Shown: positions 29,215 through 38,912, counted from the stretch's first letter. The stretch is 64,000 bases of DNA from Lysobacterales bacterium (GCA_027067055.1 JAMOMK010000088.1:1-64000); one strand, 5' to 3'. Made by a program: numbers and translations. Notes: generated by a model from the letters alone, not told the origin.

Positions 29215-29682
29215 ATGAACAAAGTATCATTAAGTATCATCATTATTTTATTAGCAATAATAGCTTTTGGTGGTTATAAATTTATAATTCAAGGCAGTAC
29301 TTCAACCAGTGTTGATGGGCGAACGACTATTCACTTAACAGATTCTGAAAGACACTTGATACTTGAAGAAATGCGTGGGTTTTTAGCAGCAACACAACAA
29401 ATTATCGCTAATGTAGCTGCTGATGATTTAGGAAAAGCAGCAATCGCTGCTAAAAAAGTAGGTCGAGCAGCTCAAGAGGCCGTTCCTGGTACATTAATGG
29501 GTAAATTACCCATAGCTTTCAAAAAGTTAGGTTTTGACACGCATACAAAATTTGATCAACTGGCTTTAGATGCAGAATCATTAGAAGATGGTAATTATAC
29601 TTTAGAACAATTATCACTACTGATGCAAAACTGTGTAGCTTGTCACTCAGCTTACCGCTTAGAAGTAGAAAAAAATAATTAA
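29215..29682 (+). CDS. Membrane-anchored cytochrome c-like protein
   Basis: A 155-residue protein with an N-terminal hydrophobic anchor or uncleaved signal (VSLSIIIILLAIIAFGGYKF), a helical body (EEMRGFLAATQQIIANVA... VGRAAQEAVPGTLMGKLP) and one heme-binding CVACH (140-144) close to the C-terminus. That is the layout of cytochrome c-prime-like four-helix proteins. It should act in the periplasm as a small electron carrier or gas-binding heme protein. GAGAG precedes the ATG. A hairpin follows the stop. Confidence 0.82.
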   Translation: MNKVSLSIIIILLAIIAFGGYKFIIQGSTSTSVDGRTTIHLTDSERHLILEEMRGFLAATQQIIANVAADDLGKAAIAAKKVGRAAQEAVPGTLMGKLPIAFKKLGFDTHTKFDQLALDAESLEDGNYTLEQLSLLMQNCVACHSAYRLEVEKNN

Positions 29683-29719
29683 TTTTTCCTAGAAGTCCTA
29701 AACTTCTAGCTTAGTCATG

Positions 29720-29753
29720 GGTTTTGATAGGGTTTGCCTATCAAAACCTATTT
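29720..29753 (+). terminator. Strong hairpin after the cytochrome gene
   Basis: GGTTTTGATAGG (29720-29731), loop GTTTG, CCTATCAAAACC (29737-29748): a perfect 12-bp stem followed by TATTT. It also covers the earliest possible TTG start of dusB, which argues against that start. Confidence 0.65.
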
Positions 29754-29796
29754 AACATCATGTATAATTCATCAGTTTTACAAGATTACTAAGCAA

Positions 29797-30777
29797 TTGA
29801 ATTTACCAACCCTGAAAATCGGCCCCTATACCATGCCAAACTCTATTGCTTTGGCACCGATGAGCGGTGTCACCGATAGACCTTTTCGTCAGCTTTGCCG
29901 TAAATTAGGTGCAGGTTATTTGGTTTCAGAAATGCTGGCATGTGATTTATCTTTGCTAAAATCTGCTAAGAGTCGTTTTCGCTTAAACCACGAGGGAGAA
30001 CCAGGGCCAATTGTCACACAACTGGCAGGATCTTGTCCTGAAAAGCTTGCCATAGCTGCACAATTTAATGTGCAAAATGGATCACAAATCATTGATATCA
30101 ATATGGGATGCCCAGCGAAAAAAGTTTATAAAAAATCCTGTGGTTCGGCCTTACTGGCACATCCTGTTTTGGTGAAGGATATTTTACAAGCAACCGTACA
30201 AGCTGTTGATTGTCCTGTGACTTTAAAAATTCGTCTTGGTATTGATGATGACAGCATTAATGCCTTGGAAATTGCTCAAATTGCACAGAATTGCGGCGTA
30301 CAAGCTTTATTTATTCATGGTCGTACACGTGTACAAAAATACAAAGGCGTTGCTGATTACAAACACATCACCTTAGTTAAACAAAATATTGATATTCCAG
30401 TTATTGCCAATGGAGATATTGATTCACCTCAAAAAGCGCAATATGTCTTTGAACAAACAGGTTGTGATGGCATCATGATTGGGCGAGCAGCTCAGGGAAA
30501 CCCATGGATTTTTCGAGAAGTGTTGCATTATTTAAAAACAGGGGAACTTTTGCCCCGACCAAGCGATGAAGAGATTATTCAAACCATGTACCAACATGTG
30601 GAAAATCTTCACCAGTTTTACGGTCAATATAAAGGCATGATGATTGCAAGATCACATATTGGTTGGTTCCTCAAACGAGTGAATCAACAATCTATCGCCC
30701 GCGAGTTATTCACAATTAACGACGCGGAGAAACAACTACTGTTTATTGAACAGAATATTATGAGGAAAGTCGCATGA
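29797..30777 (+). CDS. dusB: tRNA-dihydrouridine synthase B
   Basis: A flavoenzyme that reduces uridines in the tRNA D-loop. It matches DusB closely: LAPMSGVTDRPFRQLCRKLGAG, INMGCPAKKVYKKSCGSALL, VTLKIRLG, FIHGRTR and PVIANGDI. The catalytic cysteine is in NMGCPAKK. The start is uncertain: TTG 29797 gives an N-terminus (NLPTLKIGPYTMPN) matching E. coli DusB, and a TATAAT lies at 29763-29768. A TTG at 29734 lies within the terminator hairpin and is less likely. In E. coli dusB precedes fis; here the next gene is a DUF349 protein, overlapping by ATGA. Confidence 0.92.
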   Translation: MNLPTLKIGPYTMPNSIALAPMSGVTDRPFRQLCRKLGAGYLVSEMLACDLSLLKSAKSRFRLNHEGEPGPIVTQLAGSCPEKLAIAAQFNVQNGSQIIDINMGCPAKKVYKKSCGSALLAHPVLVKDILQATVQAVDCPVTLKIRLGIDDDSINALEIAQIAQNCGVQALFIHGRTRVQKYKGVADYKHITLVKQNIDIPVIANGDIDSPQKAQYVFEQTGCDGIMIGRAAQGNPWIFREVLHYLKTGELLPRPSDEEIIQTMYQHVENLHQFYGQYKGMMIARSHIGWFLKRVNQQSIARELFTINDAEKQLLFIEQNIMRKVA

Positions 30778-33548
30778 GTATCTTTAACCTATTTAAGAAA
30801 CCTAACTGGAAAAACAATGATGAAAGTATCCGAGCAAATGCTGTTGCTCATGATACATCAGAGGAGCTAATGGCTCAACTTGCATCAATTGCACAAAATG
30901 ATTCATCAGAAAAGGTTCGAACAGCCGCGTTAAAACGCCTAAGAGACTATCAGTTAATCGCTAAAATAGCTCGCACGGATAAGAGCAAATTAGTTAAAAA
31001 TACAGCATTTAAATTGATGCAAGATTGGTTTGCCAAAAAACAAGACGATGCACAACTAGACTTAATCAAGGCCATTGATGATGTAAAAAGTATTGAATTG
31101 GCTGCACTGAACTCTAAAAATAAAGAAATTCGTACTTATTGTATCGATAAAATTAGTAAACAGGGCTTGCTGGGTGATTTGCTAGTTAACGAAACAGATA
31201 AAGATTTACGTCAAGTAATTGTCGCTAAAATTGATAAACCAGCAACGCTTAAACGTGTTTTGAAACTGGTTAAAAACAAAGATAAATCTATTATCAGAGC
31301 CATTCAAGCCAAACTAGAAAATGATGGAGACATAAAAGAAATTACCGCTAAAAAAGCTTTGGATCTATGTGAAGCGATGGAAAAGCTTATTCATAACCCA
31401 AGCACATCCAGTAAAGCAGATGTTGATGTCATCAAAGCCAAGTGGGATGAATTAAACTCAGGAAAAAACATAGAGACATTTAAACAAAGATTTGAAGGTG
31501 CTTTTCGTACTGCTAGCTTGACTTTTGATCCCAAGCAACGCGATGAGTTTTTGAACCAACAAAGACAACAACGCATCAATAGTAAGATTGAAGAATTGAA
31601 AAAATCCGTAGGTGATTCTAAATCAGCCACATGGGAGCAGGTTCAGACTCAAATCAGTAAGTACTCTGGTTTTGACTTAAGCCATGCTGATAGTTCGCAA
31701 AAAGAAGAGTTTGAAATGGCATTAACCGAACTTAAAGCTTTGCGTGAAAACAAAACCAAAGAACAAGAATTACCAGAAAAACTTGTACAAGTCGCGGATA
31801 AATTGGATGTTGCATTAAAACACAAATATAACCAACCCAGTCAGATTAAACAGTTCCGTCAGATGTGGGATGAAAACGCCAAGAAAGCAAAAAACAACAC
31901 CGCATTTGCTACCCTAAAAAACCGATTTGATAATGCTATGCTAAAATTGGCTGAACGCATTGAAAACTCTGCAGCAATGCGCGATGAAGCAGCAAAAAAT
32001 GCAGTGGTAAGTATCGAAAAAGTAAAGAAATTAATTAAAGATGGTCAACTAGCCAAGGCCAAGATTGGTATTAATAAGATCGCTGAGAATAAAAAAATAG
32101 CAGGATTTCACCCAATAATTAAAGACAACAAGTTTGCATTTGATAGTCTATGGAATGAGCTAAAAGAATTGCGCCAATGGCAGACATGGAGTAATGATAA
32201 GATTCGTATTCGCATTATTGAAGAACTCAAAGATTTGGTTGGTAAAGGGGTTCACCCCGATGCTTTATTAAAGAAGATGAAGGAAGCCAACAAACAGTGG
32301 AAAGACATGGAGGACCACGAAAAGTTAGAAGGCGATCGTTACCCTGTTCGTAACCAAGAGCTTTACACGCAGTTTCGTGAAGTACAGCAGGCTTTGTTTG
32401 AACCCGCACAAAAGTTTTTCGAGGCGCGTTCAGAAATTTGGGGTAAAGAGCTCGAACAGGTGCAGGCAAAAGTACAAGAATTGCATGATGTGGATTTACA
32501 AGAAACCGAAGATCGCGAATTGGCACGTATGGTGCGAGAAGCCATAAAACAATTGCGAAATCTTGATGCGGTTCCACCAAAAGCACGTGGCAAAATTGCC
32601 GCGCAGATTCGTTCGGGTACAGCACGAATTGATGCACATTTGCAAGAATCCTATAAGGTAGCGGTGCGTCGCAAAGAAAAATTGATTGAACAAGCTCAGG
32701 CTTTGGCTGATGTAGAAGAATTAGATGAAGCGATTGAACAAGCCAAAGCTTTACAAGGTGAATGGAAACATGCTGGAATTGTTGCACAAAACCAAGAGCG
32801 CAAGTTATGGAGAGTATTTCGAAAAGCCAACGATGCAGTTTTTAATCGCATCAAACAACAACGCGATGCGCAAAATCAAGAAAATAAGGCTTTGATGAAT
32901 ACCACAGCCGATTTAATTAAAATTTGTGAAAAAGCAGTGAAGTCCGAAAAATCCGCTCACGGCATACACAGTTTAATCGAACGATTCAAGGATGATTATA
33001 ATGTTTTAGATGTTCGCAATAAGTCACTGCAATCCCATGCCAGCAAATTGATTGAAACAGCGGAACAAAAAGTTGCCTCACTTGCCAACAAAGAAATTAT
33101 TGATGCCTTAAAAAATGCGCAGAAATTTGCCACTATTTGCCAAGACTTAGAGTTAGGAAAGTTAGAACAAGACAAAGCCCAAGAAAAGTGGGACAAATTG
33201 CCAAAATTAAATGATGAAAAATTGGCAAAACAATTAACCCAACGCTTTGAGAAAGCTGGGTCAATTAATGATGAATACAGTCAAAAAGCCGGATTGGTAT
33301 TGATTGCGGCAGAATATTTAAGCGGGCAAGCCACGCCTGATGAATACAAAGAGCAACGCTTGGCTTATCAAGTTGAAGAGCTTTCTAAACGCATGAGTGG
33401 TGCAGAAATCATGAGTGAAATTAATCAAACTATATCGTTATTATCTAAGTGGTTTACTTTAAATGGTGCAGAGGCTGAGTTTATAAAAGCTAATGAAAAG
33501 CGCAGTAAAAAAGTCATTAAGAGTTTGTTTGATTTATTGAAGTGTTAA
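30774..33548 (+). CDS. DUF349-repeat protein
   Basis: A 924-residue, highly charged, helical cytoplasmic protein. The first about 200 residues look like HEAT/armadillo-type repeats (EKVRTAALKRLRDYQLIAKIARTDKSKLVKNTAFKLM). The rest holds several DUF349 units, recognised by patterns like 'W..M......E.DRYPVRNQELYTQFREVQQALFEPAQKFFEARSEIWGKE' and 'LQGEWKHAGIVAQNQERKLWRVFRKANDAVF'. DUF349 proteins are widespread in gammaproteobacteria with no firm function. It overlaps dusB by ATGA and is probably cotranscribed. Confidence 0.85.
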   Translation: MSIFNLFKKPNWKNNDESIRANAVAHDTSEELMAQLASIAQNDSSEKVRTAALKRLRDYQLIAKIARTDKSKLVKNTAFKLMQDWFAKKQDDAQLDLIKAIDDVKSIELAALNSKNKEIRTYCIDKISKQGLLGDLLVNETDKDLRQVIVAKIDKPATLKRVLKLVKNKDKSIIRAIQAKLENDGDIKEITAKKALDLCEAMEKLIHNPSTSSKADVDVIKAKWDELNSGKNIETFKQRFEGAFRTASLTFDPKQRDEFLNQQRQQRINSKIEELKKSVGDSKSATWEQVQTQISKYSGFDLSHADSSQKEEFEMALTELKALRENKTKEQELPEKLVQVADKLDVALKHKYNQPSQIKQFRQMWDENAKKAKNNTAFATLKNRFDNAMLKLAERIENSAAMRDEAAKNAVVSIEKVKKLIKDGQLAKAKIGINKIAENKKIAGFHPIIKDNKFAFDSLWNELKELRQWQTWSNDKIRIRIIEELKDLVGKGVHPDALLKKMKEANKQWKDMEDHEKLEGDRYPVRNQELYTQFREVQQALFEPAQKFFEARSEIWGKELEQVQAKVQELHDVDLQETEDRELARMVREAIKQLRNLDAVPPKARGKIAAQIRSGTARIDAHLQESYKVAVRRKEKLIEQAQALADVEELDEAIEQAKALQGEWKHAGIVAQNQERKLWRVFRKANDAVFNRIKQQRDAQNQENKALMNTTADLIKICEKAVKSEKSAHGIHSLIERFKDDYNVLDVRNKSLQSHASKLIETAEQKVASLANKEIIDALKNAQKFATICQDLELGKLEQDKAQEKWDKLPKLNDEKLAKQLTQRFEKAGSINDEYSQKAGLVLIAAEYLSGQATPDEYKEQRLAYQVEELSKRMSGAEIMSEINQTISLLSKWFTLNGAEAEFIKANEKRSKKVIKSLFDLLKC

Positions 33549-33565
33549 GTAATCACTCGCAAAAA

Positions 33566-33589
33566 GTCATTCCTGCGAAGACAGGAATC
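33566..33589. repeat. REP-like palindrome, family 2
   Basis: GTCATTCCTGCGAAGACAGGAATC: an imperfect palindrome of the GTCATTCC...GGAATC type. A second copy lies at 40776-40802 on the other strand. Confidence 0.6.
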
Positions 33590-33734
33590 AAATGAGATAA
33601 ATAGATGATACCAAGGATGGTTTCATTTAAAATTAACGCATGATATAATTGTTGCATGATGATTGTAAAAAGTATCATCAAAAAAAATGTTGGACTTAAC
33701 AATAATTACCAACTTAGCTTAACTAGGAAGAGTT

Positions 33735-34253
33735 ATGAAAACAAGATTAAGATTTATAATGTTTGTTTATTTATTTAATGTTGCATCTGTAAACGCACAA
33801 GACCCCCTTGTATTTATAGAGCCTGCACACCCTAATTCTGGAGATGTCATTAGAGTAGGTGTGAAAGTAGAGCGTTGTAACACAATGCCCTTTGAAAATT
33901 CACAAAACATATCAAGCGCAATTGATATTAATGGTTTTAATATCGAATTAAATACCATTGCTTACATTCCTATCTTGGTAGGTGGAACTCCATGTCCACC
34001 GCCTTATTATGCTTATTATGAACTAGGAGTTTTGAGTGAAGGCGATTATTCACTATCAACTTGGATATACAATCACCAAACGACCTTTCCCTTCCCTTTA
34101 AATTTTGATCCACCACCCCCGTATGATTTTATAGATTTTTCTGTTTCTGTGGCTCCTGTAAGCGTAGTTACAAATACTCAGGAAGGATTGTTGTTGGCTT
34201 TCATAATGTTATTGGGATTAGGGATTTATCAAGTAAGAAAATACTCACTTTGA
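33735..34253 (+). CDS. Small exported protein with C-terminal membrane anchor
   Basis: A 172-residue protein of unknown function. Signal peptide FIMFVYLFNVASVNA; a beta-rich, proline-rich domain with two cysteines (ERCNT and GTPCPPPYY); then TNTQEGLLLAFIMLLGLGIYQVRKYSL, a hydrophobic helix followed by basic residues at the very end. That tail recalls C-terminal sorting signals (IPTL-/PEP-CTERM type), although the usual PTL or PEP motif is not clear. GGAAGAG precedes the ATG. It stands between a REP element and liuB. Confidence 0.65.
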   Translation: MKTRLRFIMFVYLFNVASVNAQDPLVFIEPAHPNSGDVIRVGVKVERCNTMPFENSQNISSAIDINGFNIELNTIAYIPILVGGTPCPPPYYAYYELGVLSEGDYSLSTWIYNHQTTFPFPLNFDPPPPYDFIDFSVSVAPVSVVTNTQEGLLLAFIMLLGLGIYQVRKYSL

Positions 34254-34343
34254 TTCTCGTATTTGAATATTTTGTCGTATTCAAACACTAAAACATAGAG
34301 CTGTGTTGTGATTGGATTTGTTACATTTGATTTTTTGTCATGA

Positions 34344-34349
34344 TATAAT
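34344..34349 (+). promoter_or_regulatory. -10 box of liuB, predicting a leaderless mRNA
   Basis: TATAAT followed by CGTCAA and the ATG at 34356. A GTTACA at 34320-34325 lies 18 bases upstream as a possible -35. There is no Shine-Dalgarno. Confidence 0.6.
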
Positions 34350-34355
34350 CGTCAA

Positions 34356-35963
34356 ATGACAATTATCAAAAATACAATCAATACCGAATCCGCCCAGTTT
34401 CATGAAAATTATCAATTTATGCATGGCTTGGTTGAAGAATTGCGTGACAAAACCCATACGATTTCATTAGGTGGCTCACAAAAATCCAGAGAACGCCATG
34501 AATCACGCGGCAAACTATTAGTGCGTGACCGTATTCATACACTAATCGACAAAGGTTCTCCTTTTTTAGAGCTTTCAGCATTGGCAGCCAATGACATGTA
34601 TGACGATGCCGCACCTGCTGCTGGTGTCGTTACTGGCATTGGTGTGATTCATGGACAAAATGTTGTTATTGTTGCCAATGATGCGACGGTCAAAGGTGGT
34701 ACTTATTTTCCATTAACGGTTAAAAAGCATTTAAGAGCGCAAGAAATTGCCCTAGAAAATCATTTGCCTTGTATCTATTTGGTGGATTCTGGCGGAGCTT
34801 TTCTACCATTACAAGATGAAGTCTTTCCCGATAAAGAACATTTTGGACGAATCTTTTATAATCAAGCGCAATTATCATCCAAGAATATCCCACAAATTGC
34901 CGTTGTTATGGGTTCATGTACTGCTGGTGGTGCTTACGTACCTGCCATGTGTGATGAAGCGGTGATTGTTAAAGAACAAGGTACGATTTTTCTTGGCGGA
35001 CCGCCATTGGTCAAAGCTGCCACAGGAGAAATAGTTGATGCCGAAACATTAGGTGGGGCAGAGGTTCATTCATCCATCTCTGGAGTGACCGATCACTTTG
35101 CTGAAAATGACGAACATGCTTTAGAAATAACGCGAGACATTGTTAAATACTTCAATCGAAAGCCAGAGGATTGGTTAAAGAAACAAGAAACTCAAGAACC
35201 ACTGTATAATGAAAAAGAATTGTACGGAATCGTACCGAAAAGTACGCGTACACCCTATGATATTCGCCAAATTATTGCCCGCATTGTTGATGCTTCAAAA
35301 TTTCAAGAATTCAAAGCCAAATACGGAACCACTTTAATCACTGGATTTGCTCATATTCATGGCAATCCTGTCGGCATTATTGCCAACAACGGCATCTTAT
35401 TTTCAGAATCTGCCCTTAAAGGCGCACACTTTGTAGAGCTGTGTTGCCAACGTAATATTCCTTTAGTGTTTTTACAAAATATCACTGGTTTTATGGTCGG
35501 CAAAGAATACGAACACAACGGCATAGCCAAAAACGGCGCAAAAATGGTCACCGCTGTGGCCTGTGCCAGTGTACCCAAATATACCGTTGTTATCGGTGGT
35601 TCATTTGGAGCTGGGAACTATGCCATGAATGGACGTGCTTATGCTGGCAGGTTCTTGTGGATGTGGCCCAATTCACGAATATCAGTGATGGGTGGCGAAC
35701 AAGCTGCATCGGTATTAACAACCATCAAACAAGATGGCATGGATAAACGAGGGATTGATTGGGATGATAAAGAAAAACAAGCCGAATACGATAAAATCAA
35801 ACAACTCTATGAAGACCAAGGCTCACCGTATTATTCCACCGCACGCTTATGGGATGATGGCATAATCAACCCAGTGGACACTCGTAAAGTCTTAGGTTTA
35901 GCCATAGAAGCAGGTTTAAATGCTCCCATTCAAGACACCAAGTATGGTGTCTTTAGGATGTAG
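34356..35963 (+). CDS. liuB: Methylcrotonyl-CoA carboxylase, carboxyltransferase subunit
   Basis: Transfers carboxyl from biotin to 3-methylcrotonyl-CoA in leucine breakdown. The 535-residue crotonase-like double domain shows [17 protein letters not shown] at the start, [32 protein letters not shown], a glycine-rich [16 protein letters not shown], and [31 protein letters not shown] in the second half; these are typical of the MCC beta subunit rather than propionyl-CoA carboxylase. The biotin subunit and isovaleryl-CoA dehydrogenase are not in the window. liuC lies 3.4 kb downstream, beyond an accessory island. Confidence 0.9.
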   Translation: MTIIKNTINTESAQFHENYQFMHGLVEELRDKTHTISLGGSQKSRERHESRGKLLVRDRIHTLIDKGSPFLELSALAANDMYDDAAPAAGVVTGIGVIHGQNVVIVANDATVKGGTYFPLTVKKHLRAQEIALENHLPCIYLVDSGGAFLPLQDEVFPDKEHFGRIFYNQAQLSSKNIPQIAVVMGSCTAGGAYVPAMCDEAVIVKEQGTIFLGGPPLVKAATGEIVDAETLGGAEVHSSISGVTDHFAENDEHALEITRDIVKYFNRKPEDWLKKQETQEPLYNEKELYGIVPKSTRTPYDIRQIIARIVDASKFQEFKAKYGTTLITGFAHIHGNPVGIIANNGILFSESALKGAHFVELCCQRNIPLVFLQNITGFMVGKEYEHNGIAKNGAKMVTAVACASVPKYTVVIGGSFGAGNYAMNGRAYAGRFLWMWPNSRISVMGGEQAASVLTTIKQDGMDKRGIDWDDKEKQAEYDKIKQLYEDQGSPYYSTARLWDDGIINPVDTRKVLGLAIEAGLNAPIQDTKYGVFRM

Positions 35964-35970
35964 AATTTCA

Positions 35971-36055
35971 AGTAGTGGAGTCCCTTGTGGGCTCCTTTCT
36001 TAAATAAAATCTATGGAGTTTAATCAAACAAGGCCCCCACAAGGGAAGCCACTAC
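35971..36055. repeat. REP pair, left copy flanking the RAYT gene
   Basis: GTAGTGGAGTCCCTTGTGGG at 35972 faces its inverse CCCACAAGGGAAGCCACTAC ending at 36055, with about 40 bases between. Each unit begins with the GTAG tetranucleotide typical of REP sequences used by RAYT transposases. A near-identical pair follows the RAYT gene at 36548-36630. Confidence 0.85.
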
Positions 36056-36068
36056 AAGGAGTGTAATT

Positions 36069-36551
36069 ATGGAGAAATTGTCAAAAAGAGTTAAATTGCG
36101 GTTAAAGTATTACGATTACTCGCAAAATGGATTATATTTCATCACAATTTGCCAAAAAGATATGCTATGTCTTTTCGGATCAATATCTAATGATTTGATG
36201 AAATTGAATAATGCAGGTAAAATGATTAGAAACCAATGGAATCAAATAATACAAAGATTTCCTGCTTTAAATTTGCACGAGTTTGTGATTATGCCCAACC
36301 ATTTTCATGTTATTTTTGAGTTACATAATTCATCAATAGCACTATCTGAAATTATTGGTGCATTCAAATCAGTAACCACCAATGAGTATATCAAAGGAGT
36401 AAAGCAATACAATTGGAAAAGGTTTGATAAACAATTATGGCAAAGAAGCTTTTATGATAAAATCATTCGCAATGATGATTTTCATCAAAAAGTAATAGAA
36501 TACATCAACTATAATCCAGCAAAATGGTGTGATGACAAATATTATAAGTAG
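36069..36551 (+). CDS. REP-associated tyrosine transposase (RAYT, IS200-like)
   Basis: A 160-residue Y1 transposase of the TnpA-REP type. The metal-binding HUH motif is in VIMPNHFHVIFEL, and the catalytic tyrosine is probably in QRSFYDKIIRNDDFHQKVIEYI. The N-terminus GLYFITICQKD is typical of the family. RAYTs cut and move REP palindromes. It sits exactly between two REP pairs, has a good AAGGAG site, and its own stop codon TAG is the TAG of the right-hand REP's GTAG. Confidence 0.93.
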   Translation: MEKLSKRVKLRLKYYDYSQNGLYFITICQKDMLCLFGSISNDLMKLNNAGKMIRNQWNQIIQRFPALNLHEFVIMPNHFHVIFELHNSSIALSEIIGAFKSVTTNEYIKGVKQYNWKRFDKQLWQRSFYDKIIRNDDFHQKVIEYINYNPAKWCDDKYYK

Positions 36552-36630
36552 TGGAGTCCCTTGTTGGCTCCTTATTAAACAAAGTTTATGGAGTTCTACC
36601 AAACAAGGCTCCCACAAGGGAAGCCACTAC
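36548..36630. repeat. REP pair, right copy flanking the RAYT gene
   Basis: GTAGTGGAGTCCCTTGTTGG from 36548, with the inverse unit CCCACAAGGGAAGCCACTAC ending at 36630. It is the same layout and orientation as 35971-36055, with a few substitutions in the middle, so the RAYT gene is bounded by direct copies of a two-REP unit. Confidence 0.85.
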
Positions 36631-36635
36631 GAATT

Positions 36636-37049
36636 ATGACAAATATACTTAACAACCCAGAAAAACTACTACTCATCGGCGTAATATTTCATCTCGCTTT
36701 TGTTGCCTTTCATCTACTGTTTTGGAAGCTATTTGATTGGGTGCAAGATTTAAAAAAGCTTTCGCATATCAATAAGTCGGTGATGCAAATATTAAATCTG
36801 CGATTAATTTTCGTGTTTTTAATCTTTGCCTATATTTCATACTTTAATACCACTGAAATGTTGACCACCAAACTTGGATTAACCATGACAGCAGCCATTG
36901 CTTTATTTTGGGGGTTTCGTTCAATTGAACAAGTCATTTATTTTGGTATTAAAAATTTCGCTTCAAATCTCTTATTGTTAATGTTTGTGTTTGGTACAGC
37001 TTTATATGCTTGGGTGTTTTATTTGGGTTTCAATGACATACATATGTAG
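36636..37049 (+). CDS. Four-helix integral membrane protein, unknown
   Basis: A 137-residue hydrophobic protein with four predicted transmembrane segments (about 12-30, 50-66, 78-93, 105-130). I do not recognise a family. An upstream ATG at 36588 would read through the REP sequence, so the ATG at 36636, just after the repeat, is preferred. Its 3' end overlaps the end of the convergent zinc-ribbon gene by 20 bases. Confidence 0.6.
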   Translation: MTNILNNPEKLLLIGVIFHLAFVAFHLLFWKLFDWVQDLKKLSHINKSVMQILNLRLIFVFLIFAYISYFNTTEMLTTKLGLTMTAAIALFWGFRSIEQVIYFGIKNFASNLLLLMFVFGTALYAWVFYLGFNDIHM

Positions 37050-37539
37050 TTGACGCTATTGAATGCCAAAATACAATTACAAAAAACAAACCTATAGAAA
37101 ACATCCACACATAAAAGAATCGTTCCTTGCTTTTAGGCTTAGCTAAAAAAAACCTTATGAATGAATAAAAAACTAAAAGGCTTGGAGGAAGAAATATCAC
37201 CAAAGAATCATCATGTTCTTCATTAGTATTCAATTCTTTTATCTGTGCAATTTGACCTAGTTCAAAAAAAGCACTATTACAGTTATGACAAATACTAATT
37301 TGCATTTGGTCCATCTTCACGCTTTTCATGTTTTTTTTACAAAGTGAGCATTGTTGGTCTGTATTTTGACTTTGTCGACTATTGAAGGCTTTTTCTAGGC
37401 AATAGGTTCCAAAATTAAACCTAAATGCCTGAACATCTTTATGCTTTAGAAAAATCCCACTACATTTTTCACAACAATTGGCAAAGACTCCTTCTTGTGT
37501 CCTTAATACTAAATTAGATTTATCATTTGGGCATTTCAT
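37030..37539 (-). CDS. Zinc-ribbon (TFIIB-type) membrane protein
   Basis: A 169-residue protein that starts MKCPNDKSNLV. Two cysteine clusters fit zf-TFIIB ribbons: CP...N-C-C-E-K-C-SGIFL near the start and CSLC...C-HNC-NSAFFELGQI in the middle. Two hydrophobic segments follow at the C-terminus (FLPPSLLVFYSFIRFF and VWMFSIGLFFVIVF). An ATG at 37584 is possible but would add 15 residues before the usual MKCP start of this family. Role unknown. Confidence 0.7.
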   Translation of the reverse strand: MKCPNDKSNLVLRTQEGVFANCCEKCSGIFLKHKDVQAFRFNFGTYCLEKAFNSRQSQNTDQQCSLCKKNMKSVKMDQMQISICHNCNSAFFELGQIAQIKELNTNEEHDDSLVIFLPPSLLVFYSFIRFFLAKPKSKERFFYVWMFSIGLFFVIVFWHSIASTTYVCH

Positions 37540-37668
37540 GTTAGTTATTATCTCATGTAATAACTTAAATTTACTATAGCCCATCAGTCATGATTTATTT
37601 TTTTAACTTGCAAAAAAAAAACTAATCAGTTAAAATATAACAATATATTTCAAAGTCAGAGTTTTAAT

Positions 37669-38907
37669 TTGTCTGCTATAAAAAGAAAAATTATTGATTC
37701 AATTCATTATTTGTTAGCGAATTTTCCAGTTGTTGCTGTTTTGGGAGTACGACAAGTGGGGAAATCGACTTTAATTCAGCAGGTTTTACCTCAAGCAGAT
37801 TTTTTTGATTTAGAAAAAGAAAGTGATTACCGTCGCATTAGTGATGATGCGGCTCTTTTATTGCAAGAAGTCTCTCAGCCCACTATTTTTGATGAGGCTC
37901 AATTATCTCCAAATCTATTTAAGGCTTTGCGTGTTTTTGTGGATGAAAACCGTACAGTCAATGGTCGATTCTTACTTAGTGGTTCAAGTTCGCCTCATCT
38001 TTTAAAGTATATGAGTGAAACCTTGGCAGGGCGAGTCGCCATTGTTGAGCTAGATGGGCTTAGTTGGGCAGAAATTATAGATTCAAAAAGTAATGATGTG
38101 GTTGATGCACTAAGTGATGAATCAAAATTGAAAAAACTAAAGGCTAAAGTAACGAAAAAAGAACTGCAGAAACTGTGCTTATATGGTGGTTATCCTGAGC
38201 CTGTTTTAAGGTTTTTTAATCAAAAAGAAGATAAAAAGCTCTTTCGTTTATGGATGGAAAACTACACAAAAACTTATGTTGAGCGCGATATTAGGGGGTT
38301 ATTTCCACAGTTAAATTTGGATGCTTACAAGCGTTTTATCCAAATGTTGGCATTTTCTAGTGGTGAAATGATTAATGCCAGCACTTTTGCTCGTTCACTC
38401 GATGTTTCACAACCAACCATTAAAAAATATCTAGAGATTGTTGAGGGTACATTTTTGTGGAGAAAAATCTCCCCTTATTTAACCAATGTTAAAAAACGCA
38501 CTGTGAAAATGCCAAAAGGTCATTTGCGAGACTCTGGATTGATTAGCTATTTTTTAAGAATTACCGATGAAAATGATTTAAAAAGTCATCCTCAGTTTGG
38601 AAGGATTTGGGAGTCATTCATTAGTGAACAATTGATGAAACATTTTAACAATAAAATCGAAGGAGTAAAGCTTTATTACTATCGTACTCATAATCAAGCT
38701 GAAATTGATTTGATTTTAGAAACTAATGAAGGCATCATTCCAATTGAGATAAAATCTGGTTCTGTTACACGAAAAAAACAAATAATAACTTTGGAGTCTT
38801 TTGTAAAAGAACACCAGTGTAAATTTGGAATAGTTATTAATAATGGTGATAAAATTTACAAATTATCAGAAAGTGTGTATCAATTACCCGCAATATTTTT
38901 AATCTAA
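37669..38907 (+). CDS. AAA-type ATPase with DUF4143 domain
   Basis: A 412-residue protein with N-terminal Walker A GVRQVGKST (about 27-35), a Walker B-like IFDEAQ and sensor LLSGSSSP, followed by a DUF4143 region. Near the C-terminus EIDLILE...IPIEIKSG is the PD-(D/E)xK-like nuclease-fold pattern found in this family. The start is TTG at 37669, as no in-frame ATG exists before the Walker A. The family is common in accessory regions and is often suspected of a toxin or defence role, but its function is not settled. Confidence 0.85.
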   Translation: MSAIKRKIIDSIHYLLANFPVVAVLGVRQVGKSTLIQQVLPQADFFDLEKESDYRRISDDAALLLQEVSQPTIFDEAQLSPNLFKALRVFVDENRTVNGRFLLSGSSSPHLLKYMSETLAGRVAIVELDGLSWAEIIDSKSNDVVDALSDESKLKKLKAKVTKKELQKLCLYGGYPEPVLRFFNQKEDKKLFRLWMENYTKTYVERDIRGLFPQLNLDAYKRFIQMLAFSSGEMINASTFARSLDVSQPTIKKYLEIVEGTFLWRKISPYLTNVKKRTVKMPKGHLRDSGLISYFLRITDENDLKSHPQFGRIWESFISEQLMKHFNNKIEGVKLYYYRTHNQAEIDLILETNEGIIPIEIKSGSVTRKKQIITLESFVKEHQCKFGIVINNGDKIYKLSESVYQLPAIFLI

Positions 38908-38912
38908 CAAAC

